44,054 bases of DNA. It comes from Lobulomyces angularis (Eukaryota > Chytridiomycota > Chytridiomycetes > Lobulomycetales > Lobulomycetaceae). This document shows, piece by piece, positions 35,101-44,054 of this stretch. The DNA is taken from assembly GCA_027604685.1 (NCBI GenBank), contig JADHYX010000172.1, positions 1-44,054 of the forward strand, written 5' to 3'. The notes under the pieces were generated by a model, which was not told where the DNA came from, made no database searches, and saw only the letters and a list, made by a program, of their open reading frames with translations. Position 1 is the first letter of the stretch; each line of letters opens with the position of its first letter. A program made the position numbers and the translations under genes.

Positions 35101-36511
35101 AATTTACTAACATTTCTGTTAAATGTAAATCCAATTCACCAAAAAACTTTATCAAGCACAAAACTATATCGTTTAAACTGTTTACTTTAAAAGAGTTTGC
35201 GTTAGTTGATTTGAACCTAATCATTTCCTTTAACATTTCAATAAAATTAAAATTTTGAAAAAGAACTGTCTCCAAATGTTTTGTTGTTAGTAATTTTTCT
35301 AACTTACTCAAATCCCCCAAAAGTATCAAATTTTTTAGCAACAAGTTATGTTCATTAGAAAAACCATTGAATATTTCTCCTTCAATTATTTCAACAAGTT
35401 TATTAAAAGGGGACAAATCTTCAAACTGTCTTAACGCATTAAACACCTTTTCTAGTAACGTGGTAGGAAATTTTATGTTAAGTGCATTTAAAGTGTTATA
35501 AAATTTTAAATAATCCTTTCCATTTTTGAAAAGATCTATGCTTTTCGATTGCTCTAAAACTTGAAGCAGTTGCTTTAAAACTGTTGCTGAATTTTCTAAA
35601 TCGTTGTTATCTAAATAAGCAGATACTAAAAAATCAACTGTTGACATTTTTGGAACAATAAAATGACTGATCATTTGATTGTAGTAAAATCTCACTTTTG
35701 CAAGATTTCTTGCTTCCGCGTACCAGCTTATCAAATTGGTATATGTGATTACGTCCAGTTTTTTTAGGTATACTTCAGCGCTAGTAAAATTACCGGCGTT
35801 CTCAAAACCGTTAATCAAAATATCAAAAGTGAACTCGTCAGGGGTAGTCTGGGTCAAAATCATCTCTCTATAATACTTTTCCTTCATAGCTACGTCATTC
35901 TCAGCTTCCATAATACAGTGGTAAATTAGCTTTGTTGGTTTCAAATTACACTGATGCAACAGTCGAAAATACAAACGCATAGAATGTATATCTTTTGTTC
36001 CAGAAAAAAATATAAAAGCTTTTTCAAAGTCAAATATGGAAGGATTTTTTGTTAAACTAAATTTATTAACATCGGGATTCCTTTGAAAATTTTCCAAGAA
36101 ACTCAAATTTGGATAACTTTTTTCTTTTTTTGTTATAGGTTTAACTGCTTTACAATCCGGGAAACATTTTGTAGAGATGTCAATGACATTATCTGTTGCA
36201 GGTATATTTCGATCTCCATTGTTGTCCTTTGTGATGTAATGCGATTCACTTACTTTATTTAAATTACACGAATAACAATTATTATTATTTCCCTTTTCTT
36301 CCGCTTCTATGGTTAAGAATTATCTGAATAAACACATTGATTTGAAATTTTTAATTGTTTTTTTTTTTTTAATCGACGGGGTTTCATTCATACCTTTTAA
36401 ATCTGAAAAAGTTCGAACAAATTTTCCAGTCGTTGGTATTTTTTGGGTTTTAATGTCATTATTGATTAAACTGCCAGCAGTTCGAATGAAGTTTAAAACT
36501 TTAACCTTCAA
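32179..36511 (-). CDS. Large mitochondrial PPR protein
   Basis: Three exons on the minus strand (36394-36511, 35025-36306, 32179-34975) give 1,398 residues. Exon 1 alone encodes a basic, acid-poor N-terminus (MKVKVLNFIRTAGSLINNDI, then a Lys/Thr/Arg stretch) like a mitochondrial presequence. The frame of exon 2 is open for 200 bp upstream of the PPR region but lacks an ATG, which supports the exon 1 join. At least a dozen pentatricopeptide-like helix pairs are visible, clearest as VDTVTFNTMLSCFK, LDTYSYTELMDSFFCAGEYS, FSPDLFTYNTLLSVYCEVGN and LKPNVTTWAILIKGLA. There is no endonuclease or SMR domain. PPR proteins bind organellar RNA; the target here is likely a mitochondrial transcript needing stabilisation or translation, but cannot be named. 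Confidence 0.9.
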
Positions 36512-36840
36512 TAAAAAGAAGGGTTACATCTAGATTAAAAAATTTAATTTCTTACTGTTGATTTACTACTGCATATCATTTGAATGAATGCTTTCTTAGC
36601 AATTTCTACAATTTAGAATTATCAGAAATGACAACGTTATATTTTTTTTTTTACACCCAAAAAAAATTTTTAATTTTAATTGAATTTCAAGTTTTTTTTT
36701 TTTATTTTTTTTTTAACAAAAAAAAGAAAAGAAAAAAATTTTATTTTAAAAATTATCAAAAAAGTACAAAATTCATATATAACTCAAATAAAACAAATAA
36801 TATCTTACAAAAAGAATGGAATTTTTATTATTATTAAATT
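36512..36840. other. Intergenic between PPR and MFS genes
   Basis: About 330 bp between two minus-strand genes. It is dominated by poly-A/T tracts; two overlapping plus-strand frames here are Phe/Lys runs with no protein character. It should contain the PPR promoter and the transporter 3' end. Confidence 0.5.
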
Positions 36841-38832
36841 TCATTCATGCCCCTCGTCAACTGGAACATAGTACCCAACTAACTCCTCAGCAGTTTTTCC
36901 TTTGGTTTCAGGAATAACAAAATAAGTAAGCACAATCATTAAAACCAAAATCACCCTAGATATATAATCGAAAAAGTTATATTACAACGAGAATTTTATA
37001 AATTAATACGTAAAAATGAAAAACAATTGATATCCCATGACTGAAATTAAGACCGGAGAGAACAAAGCAATAATAAACGACCCTCCCCAATTTATCGCTG
37101 TTGCAATACCTACATAATCATCAGTTAAATATTTCATTTTCTTTTTAATATACCACTTGCAGGTCCCAAAGCATACACAGGAATCAATTCAGGCAATATA
37201 AGCCAAGGAATAGAGCCCAAACCCAAAGCAAAAAAAAAAGTAAACACTATAAAATAGCAAACAATTAAAGAAGGTAATTGTTCAACCGGTAGCGCAATAA
37301 GAAACGAACTAATGCTCATTCCGGTCATTGACGTTATTAATAACGACTTTCTTCCAAGCTTTTCTATTAAAAATAACGAAATAATAGTTCCTATCATAAT
37401 AATTATCGACAGCAACGGGGTGAGTTTAATAGCAGTTTCTGGGGAATACGAATTTTCAAAAATTGTAGTTGAATAAAAAGTTGCCACATTAATTCCTTTT
37501 AACAAAAAAAATAAAGTTTGCAAAAAAAATTCCAAAAATATAATAATACCAGAAAACTGCTGTGCAAACTGCAAGGAAAATGCTGAAATTAAAACTCTTC
37601 TTAAAGCTTTGCATTGAAACATTTCTAAAGTGGAAAGTGGCCACTGAATTCCAGTATTATTTATTTGACTTCGTATTGGACTTGTAATATTGTTATTATT
37701 GTCATTAGCGAAAATTCCCTCTTCAAAGTGCTGGGAGGGAGATTCCAAAACATTTCCACTAATTAATAGAATTTCTTCTAGTTCCTCTTCAATGTCTTAA
37801 ATAAAAAAAGAGGATATTAAAAAAATTTAATTTTAAGTGGAGTAGATGCACAAGTACCATTACTCCCCCTTAATGCTACCAAAGCTTCTCTTGCATCGTA
37901 AATTCTACCTCGCGAGGCTAACCATTTTGGAGTTTCTGTACAATAAGGCATTAACAAAATCTGAAATAGAGATGGTACTAGAGTTAAAGAGAAAAGAATT
38001 CTCCAATATTCAGGAGTTGAAAGTGGAATTCCAATAGTTAGGGAAGTGAAAACTCCAACAACTATTGAAAGCTGGTTAAAAGTGCCAAACATTCCCCTGT
38101 AAGCATTAGGGGCGAGTTCTGAAATGTAAGTGGGTAAAACGACTATTTTAGTTATTTTTTTGTTAGAAAAAGAAAAATTTTATTGTTATATCTAAATAAT
38201 ACCAGTTCCGATTCCACTTCCAATACCAAGTAGCACTCTACCAACGCAAAGCCACACTACTTCATTTCCTAGACTTAAAAATAATCCACCTATTATAAAA
38301 AACAAATTATTGTAAATCAAAACTGCTTTTCTTCCATATTTGGCGGCTAAAAAACCTCCAATTAAACCTCCAATAACTCCCTAAAAAAATATTGTTTTAT
38401 CAGTTACATTGAACTGTAGTATAAAAAAAAAAAAATTTTTTTTTTCTATTCAATTACTCCAAACAAAAACAATGATACAAAAACTCCCCATACTAGATCG
38501 TCCTAAAAAATGAACATTAAAAAAACTATGTAAAACATTTTAAAAAAAAAAAAAAAGGTTGAAAGTGGTAAGATCTTTTTAAAAAATTTTTTTTTTTTTT
38601 TAAGAAATGTTGATGTGCATTAAGAAAAAAAAAAGTTAAAAATTTTCATTTGTACCATTGGTATACAATTTACAAAAATACCAGAATCTGGTTGAGTACA
38701 CTTGGTGATTGCCTTTCTCGGTTGATTAATTACACCAGAGTTGAAGCCAAATTGAAAACCGACCAAAAGAGAAACAAAAGTGCAAAGGTATAGGTAGAAT
38801 GAAGTGGAAGCAGAATCATTTTCAGGTAACAT
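36841..38832 (-). CDS. MFS sugar transporter (GLUT/hexose type)
   Basis: Eight exons on the minus strand: 38656-38832, 38458-38502, 38203-38380, 37858-38142, 37550-37795, 37154-37495, 37010-37109, 36841-36955; 495 residues, about twelve membrane segments. Sugar-porter signatures are all present: FGFNSGVINQP in helix 1, KYGRKA after helix 2, ELAPNAYRGMFGTFNQL (helices 4-5), ETPKWLASRGR, QFAQQFSGINVATFYSTTIF (helix 7 QQxxGxN), EKLGRKS, and PETKGKTAEEL at the end. It should be a plasma-membrane facilitator or proton symporter for a hexose. The QPRKAI and QQFSGIN contexts are nearer GLUT than many fungal porters. A 54-nt intron (37496-37549) within helix 7 has no stop in frame, so unspliced reading inserts 18 hydrophobic residues; the family motif shows it must be removed. 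Confidence 0.93.
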
Positions 38833-40317
38833 AATATTATGTATTTTTTTATTTTGAGTTATTTAAGTGTGTACTATATAAAAAAAAATTTTTGAAATAA
38901 TTAAAAATGGAAGTGCAAAAAAAAAAAAAGGTTCCATTGCAAATATAAAATTGCAATAAAAACATGATTAACAAAATATTCTAAAGAATATTTATTAGAT
39001 TTTGCAAAACTCAGTTTAGCTGCATCGAATTGAAGATTATTCGAAATAAAGTAACTTTCAACTTGAAGAAATAAAGAGTTAAAAACCTTGTTTGAAGTTT
39101 AAAAAAAAGTTACCCTTTTCAATCAGATCCTACGCAAATCTTTAGTTAAAAAAGAAGATAGTACTGTTTAAAACCTAGGTGTTGCAAAGTCAACTCTTAA
39201 GGTATTGAAATCTTTGAAAAAATAAGGAAATGTGAAATAAATTGTAAAATAAATAAAGCTTTCAAGTATTCTTTCTAATTCTTTCTTTTAAATTTTTGAT
39301 GCTATCAATTTTTAATAATTTTCTTCTCATCAAGCGATAATTAAATTTTTATTTTTTAAACTGGAAAAGTTTATCTCTTAAATTATGTATTGTTGTATAA
39401 ACTATATTTTTTTTTTTTTTTACATTGTATACTTATTTTTTTACTTTTTCACTTATTTTTGCAAATATCGATAATTTCCATCCTCAATTAATGTTTTAAA
39501 AACTAAAGATATTGAGTGGAATAGAACTCACTTCAACAACAATTTTTGAATTTGTAGTTTTTTTTCTATTTTTGATTTCAGAGTTACAACAATAAGTTAA
39601 CTAGGTAGTAGAATGAAGAGGATAGAATAAGGTATTTATAGAGAGAAGGATAGAGAGAAGGATAGAATACGATAAAGAACTCTTTAACAAGTAGTGGCAT
39701 GGACGTTAAAAACAAGATTTAATTTTAATCTATTATATTAATATTTGCAGCTGTTGATGATATATTAAACGAACATCAAAAATCTTAAAAAATTTAAGCA
39801 GCATATTGACTGTTTATTGTGTGATATCGTGCAACTTGTGCATCAAACCAACTTGAAAAAGAACCTACTGTACACCTACTGTTACTTACACGATGCATAT
39901 ACTTTCCTTTGTCTGCACCCTCATGAGGTTCCTTTCTTTACCCATTGCAACAAAACCATTCTATTTTAAAGCAATTCTGATTACCTCTAATTACACTCTA
40001 GATCCCACCATAATTTTCAACCTATTACATCCTCTTCAATTAGAACCTTTCCAAAAACATCTTCATTAAAAACCACTCAAAAAAAAAATTGTTTATCCAC
40101 CCCAAAATTCTTTCTACAAAAAAAAGCAAAAATTTTAAATGTTAGAAATTCTGAGGAATTTTTCTTTTTTTTTTTTGAAAGCTCTATTTTCCCCTTTTTT
40201 TAATTTTTTTTTTTTTAACTTTTACTTTATTTTTTTTAAAAAAAAAATATATAATTTATACTAGATAAAAAAAATAAAGAGTAAAAAAACGAACCATTTT
40301 AAAAAAACTCAAACTTA
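38833..40317. other. 1.5-kb intergenic region
   Basis: Lies between the starts of the divergent transporter gene (left, minus) and the mucin-like gene (right, plus). No coding frame is supported. It contains a small 12-nt tandem repeat at 39640 and a slightly less A/T-rich patch around 39830-40060. It should hold both promoters; a Cys-poor ncRNA cannot be excluded. Confidence 0.45.
39640..39663. repeat. 12-nt tandem repeat, two copies
   Basis: Two perfect head-to-tail copies of AGAGAGAAGGAT, followed by a partial third copy (AGAATA). A similar purine-rich block precedes them at about 39613-39628. Confidence 0.75.
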
Positions 40318-42044
40318 ATGGTATCTACAATAAAAACTTTCTCTTGGATTTATATTCAAATAGTTTTTCTTTCTTTCGAAAAATTTCTTTATCCGCTCTT
40401 ACTCAACATTACAAAATTAACAATCTCAATTAACTTTTTTTTTTTATACTATTTTACACTTCTTGTTTTTTTTTTTTTTTTTTTTTAACAACATTTTACA
40501 TTATTTTTTATTTTTAACTTTAGAGTCTTTGTGGAGTTGTTCTTGGAATAACTTTCCCTCCATGCGCAACATCAACTGAAATTTCTGAGACTCTAGTTTC
40601 AACGGTGCCTTCTACTTCCACAATTCCATCTACTTCTGAAATTCCAGTAACTTCACAAATCCCTTCAACTACCGAAGAACCACCCGTTACTTCCGATTTT
40701 AGTACTCCCACTGAAGCAACAACAACATCTAGTATCGAGGTAACAACCTCCGATGTAAATAGCTCTACACCTACCCCTAGAAATACAGGTAGCAGTAATG
40801 TAAATGGTTCCGGATTATCACAATCAACTATTATAGTTGTAAGTAAATACAAATTTAATATTTTTTTTTTATCCAAAATTAAAAAATATTTTTTATTTTA
40901 TTATCAATTAGATTGTTGGAGTAGGGTATTGAGAAAAAAAATATTTTATTTTTTATTTTTTATTTTTTATGCAGATGTGTTGTAGGCTTAATACTTATAT
41001 GCGCTGTAATATTTTTTGCTACACGTTCTAGTAAAAAATCAAAAAAGAGGTTAAATTCGAGACCGAACAATCCTGTAAATGGCAGTGGTGGTGGTGGTGT
41101 AGGCTACAATTATGCCCCTGCTGTTATCCCTGCAAAGGAAAATAGTAAACCAAATGCGGTAAAACCTTTTGAAAATGAATCCACGTTGGATCCAAAAACA
41201 ACAGTTTTCAATGCTCCAGCAGTTATGCAACCATATGCGTATGATCATCATTTATATGGACAGCAACAACCTCAAGCTCCATTTATCGGCCCAGACTCTG
41301 GAGTTTATCCGCAAAACAATGCGTATCCAAATTATCCAGAGCCAAATCAACAGTATTATCAACAAGATGATCCAAACTACTATCCGCAGGACCAGTATCA
41401 AGCAAACGTTCAGTATTATCCACAGGGAAATTATGCTCCAAATCCATATAACGGTCAACAGGTGTACCCATATTACCCGGAAGGAAACTATTATGATCCT
41501 TCAACTACTTCAAACCAACTTTATAATCAAGATGGGAATTATCACGGTCAAGGCGTACAGAATTTTAGTCAAAGTGAAGCTGCACAAAATTATCCTGCAT
41601 ATGCAGGTAGTGCCCAACCTTTTGGATCTCGTGGTATCGTTGCTGGAGCTTCCACAGATGCAGCTGTAAAAGATGAAAATAATGAGGTTCCAAAATATGA
41701 TTCAGGAGGTTATTCAGGAGAAGATATTAGTGCTGAAAATGAGAAAGAACTTCTTAGACTTAAAATAGCCAAAGAGAGTGCGGAAGTAAAGGAGAATGAA
41801 AACGTAGTTTCTAGGGAGGTATCTAATGCTTCATCACAGTCAAGAAAACTTCCAGATTCTTTAAATTCACCAGCAGGTAAAAAACTGATGATATAAAAGC
41901 ATTTCTTAAAAAAAAAAAAAAAAAATTCAAATATGATATATATATTAAATTTTTTTTCAAGTCACAGACAAGGATTCTTTAAATACCTCAGGTAGTCCGA
42001 TATTGGGTAAAAAGATGATTCCAGAGTATATAAATGCTGAATAA
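40318..42044 (+). CDS. Mucin-like single-pass membrane protein
   Basis: Preferred exons: 40318-40362, 40524-40838, 40912-40925, 40975-41876, 41962-42044; 452 residues. Joined so, the N-terminus MVSTIKTFSWIYIQI plus SLCGVVLGITFPPCA reads as a signal peptide. The first donor is GTTTTT; a GTATCT donor directly after the ATG is the alternative and would leave no signal peptide. A Ser/Thr/Pro-rich ectodomain of about 85 residues, probably O-glycosylated, precedes the membrane segment (about 116-142), which is only complete if a 14-nt microexon (IVGVG) is included. A basic stop-transfer (RSSKKSKKR) leads to a 300-residue cytoplasmic tail rich in Tyr, Gln, Pro and Asn with repeated YYP and NYP units. 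The architecture recalls fungal wall-stress sensors, but no cysteine-rich WSC domain is present. Function unknown. Confidence 0.7.
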
Positions 42045-42201
42045 CAAAAAAAAAATAAAAAATAAAAAAAAAAAAAAATAGATTAGATTAGTATTGAATA
42101 TACAATATGTGTATAAATAGTACTAATGTATATTATTGAAACTGCAAATGCATTAAACTGTTAAAAAAACAAAATAATAAAAAAAATTCCAATATTTAGA
42201 G

Positions 42202-42335
42202 ATATTTCTGATGTTGTTTCAAAAATAACGTATTCAAGAATTCTTGATACTATTAAAGATGATGGATTTTATATACCTGATACAAATAGTAATTGCTTTC
42301 TACATGAGAAGGATTCTATATACTTTTTAGCATAA
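42202..42335 (+). other. Possible alternative last exon
   Basis: An open stretch of 44 codons follows an acceptor (tttagag) and encodes a non-repetitive, protein-like sequence beginning DISDVVSKITYSRILDTI and ending DSIYFLA before TAA. It joins in frame (phase 1) to the donor at 42007 (GTAAAA), giving a 484-residue form of the mucin-like protein, or to the donor at 41877, skipping the intervening exon. The default 452-residue form stops at 42044 instead. It may equally be chance open sequence. Confidence 0.35.
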
Positions 42336-42519
42336 TTAATCTTTGTCTGATCTTAGCATTTTTAATTTCTTTTCTTATGATTCATTTTATGCAATTTCTT
42401 TCATATTAATATTCAATCTATCTTTAATTTCTTTTTTTTAATTCAAATTTGAAATATTATCATTTGAATATTTATAATGAACAACAGTTTTGTCCTTGTG
42501 ACAGTTGTTGATTACCAAG

Positions 42520-42579
42520 CACCAGTCAGTAACACACATTAGGACTAATCACCAATCAGTTTCATACATTAGGACTAAT
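42520..42579. repeat. 30-nt imperfect tandem repeat
   Basis: Two adjacent 30-nt copies of CACCARTCAGTxxCAyACAT + TAGGACTAAT; the last 14 bases (ACATTAGGACTAAT) are identical in both. It lies about 290 bp before the start of the second mucin-like gene and could be a duplicated promoter site. Confidence 0.85.
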
Positions 42580-42711
42580 CTAATATTTACAATTTTTATT
42601 TTTAACTCTCTTTTTTTGTGTAATACAGGACTCCCGCATTTCTCCCCTTTTTCTCATTTTGGTTACAATTACATTTAGTCCTAAAACCCTTTATCATCTA
42701 ATTAACCTTAA

Positions 42712-42720
42712 AAACCCTAA
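42712..42720 (+). promoter_or_regulatory. AAACCCTAA telobox-like element
   Basis: The same nine bases as the element before SPT5, here about 150 bp before the ATG of the second mucin-like gene. A related AAACCCTTT lies 28 bp upstream. Function is unproven. Confidence 0.2.
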
Positions 42721-42871
42721 CCGTTTTTGTTTGTGTCAAAAAAAGGCTTTTAAATCGCCACAAAAAAAAAAAAAAAAAAATTAAATCTAACAAGCTGAAA
42801 TAAAATATCGCAAATCAACTTTTTTTTTACAAAACAAAATATATTACACAAAATAACTTTCTTTTTCAAAC

Positions 42872-43973
42872 ATGTCTGGAAACGATGATTTACCTCTATT
42901 TTGCTTTGGCCAAACTTGGCTCCCAGGTTGCAAGCCATCATCAACTACTGCTGGTATGAAATTTGCAGATAATTCTACCCTTTTTTTTTTTTTTTTTAAT
43001 TAAAAGCTTTGAATTAAAGAGTTTTCTTGATTTTTTTTGATTTTTTTTTTTTAAATTTTAAATTTATTGTTTTAACATTTTTTTTTTTTTTAGAAGCAAC
43101 AATTATTTCAACAATTTCTCAATCACCTACACAACAAATTTCTGCAACTTCGTTAGCAGAGCCAATAGCCGAAACCAAAACTTTACCACAAACCTTAGCA
43201 ACTTCTTCAATAGCCAGTACAAAGGAAGTTCCTTCATCAACTTCAACAGCAGTTCAAAGTGATATAAGCGCAAATGCAGTCCCAGTAACCTCATCTGGTC
43301 CCAGTGTTGGTATCATTGTTGCTGTTACGGTGGTGGTAATCTTTTTGATATCGGTCATTGCTTTATTCTTTTTGAGATCCTTAAAAAAATCTTCTAAAAT
43401 GAAAAAAAACTCCAAGGGAGATGTAAGTTTTTTTGTTTTTTTAAAAATTTTTTAATTTTTTTTTTTTAGGATTTATATCCTGTTGGTCCAGCACCAATGC
43501 CACCAGCACCAAAAATTCATGAAGGTTTTGCTGCGAAACCATTAGATGAAAATGCAAAAAACTATGTAGAGTATTCATCTACCATCAATTCAAGCACAGT
43601 AAATAAAGAAAGTATACTTATGGATTATACAAGTCAGCAGCAAAATAATCATACTCCAACTTACGCATTCACTCAAGCAAAAAAACCCGTTCCAGTTTAT
43701 AATCATTCTTCTATGGAACATGATAATTTTGTTCCAACCAGTCAACAATACGTATCACCGGTATATTATCAAGAATCACAACATCAACAACCTTATTACT
43801 ATCAGCATCAAACAAACCAAAATTTTTATGGTAATGAACAGCATAACCCTACACAAGCACAGCAAACTTATTCCCAAAATAGTCACATTCCTGTAGAACA
43901 ATATCAACAGGAATATTATCCTTCCTCACAGGTTCAAAATAACCACTTTCATCAAAAAAATTATCAGAATTAA
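42872..43973 (+). CDS. Mucin-like single-pass membrane protein
   Basis: Three exons (42872-42953, 43094-43422, 43470-43973) encode 304 residues. An in-frame TAA sits five codons before the ATG, so the start is firm unless an upstream exon exists. There is no cleavable signal peptide; the first 27 residues include LFCFGQTWLPGCKP, a short Cys-x9-Cys loop. A Ser/Thr-rich stretch follows, then one membrane segment (about 99-120, GIIVAVTVVVIFLISVIALF), a basic LRSLKKSSKMKK stop-transfer, and a 170-residue tail rich in Tyr, Gln, His, Pro and Asn. Plan, tail composition and tandem placement match the gene at 40318-42044, so the pair is probably a diverged tandem duplication. Likely a surface protein; role unknown. 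Confidence 0.75.
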
Positions 43974-44054
43974 TATTAAACAAAAAAATAAAAAAGTTTT
44001 GAATTAAACTGAAAATGATTTAAAAAAAAAAAAGCTATAGATGAATTTTTACTT

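Larger units (their letters stand above)
42336..42871. other. Intergenic between two mucin-like genes
   Basis: About 540 bp containing a 30-nt tandem repeat (42520-42579), a telobox-like element (42712) and a poly-A tract of 18 bases. No gene was seen; the 64-codon minus-strand frame over the start of the next gene is antisense to it. Confidence 0.5.

Noticed and set aside
36580..36871. Two overlapping plus-strand frames between PPR and MFS genes
   Set aside because: Made of poly-T and poly-A tracts and antisense to the end of the transporter gene.
37134..37748. Unspliced frame through transporter helix 7
   Set aside because: Interrupts the QQFSGIN motif with 18 extra residues bounded by GT and AG; treated as an intron.
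41051..41504. Several minus-strand frames opposite the mucin-like tail
   Set aside because: Trp/Ile-rich antisense shadows of a Tyr/Gln/Asn-rich exon.
1..44054. tRNA, rRNA, CRISPR or transposase genes
   Set aside because: No T-loop GTTCRA with a matching A box, no rRNA-like GC block, no regular spacer array and no DDE, RT or integrase motif were recognised by eye; a covariance-model scan could still find small RNAs.

Overview
The window is nuclear DNA of a eukaryote with a compact, strongly AT-rich genome. About 74 short GT-AG introns can be placed (mostly 37-160 nt), protein genes lie close together on both strands, and TAA, TAG and TGA are all used as stops. Fourteen multi-exon genes plus one unspliced ORF were rebuilt by splicing open frames; every multi-exon model keeps frame from ATG to stop. 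The gene set (Iwr1, an Spt5 whose tail repeats resemble the fission yeast TPAW repeats, HEM12, a hexose-type MFS porter, a mitochondrial PPR protein, a secreted S41 protease, an EHD-like GTPase) suggests an early-diverging, perhaps chytrid-like, fungus. That placement is inference: no search was run.

Layout. 1-1359: no gene, two pairs of short direct repeats. 1360-2007 (-): secretory-type ORF of unknown function. 2845-5575 (+): six-exon gene whose middle looks like a degenerate XPF nuclease fold, best guess a SHOC1/Zip2-like meiotic crossover factor. 5776-7387 (+) and 14107-15888 (-): two single-pass membrane proteins that are paralogs, sharing intron phases next to the membrane segment and a cytoplasmic motif D[FW]TxR[DG]EVW[LM]P. 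Between them, 7757-13789 (+) encodes a 1,949-residue, mostly disordered protein with one PB1-like domain and a coiled coil.

16327-32000 is mostly housekeeping: IWR1 (Pol II import), secreted S41 peptidase, HEM12 (haem synthesis), RPS4 (ribosome), SPT5 (Pol II elongation), and a dynamin/EHD-like GTPase ending in two membrane segments. 32179-36511 (-) is a 1,398-residue PPR protein with a mitochondrial presequence in its own exon. 36841-38832 (-) is a sugar transporter.

40318-44000 (+) holds two tandem mucin-like membrane proteins with Ser/Thr-rich N-terminal parts, one membrane segment, and Tyr/Gln/Pro/Asn-rich cytoplasmic tails.

The most notable material is the group of four single-pass membrane proteins with long disordered cytoplasmic tails (two families of two), which look like surface sensors or adaptors of unknown function, and the large PB1 protein between one of the pairs. 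No tRNA, rRNA, CRISPR array or transposase was recognised.
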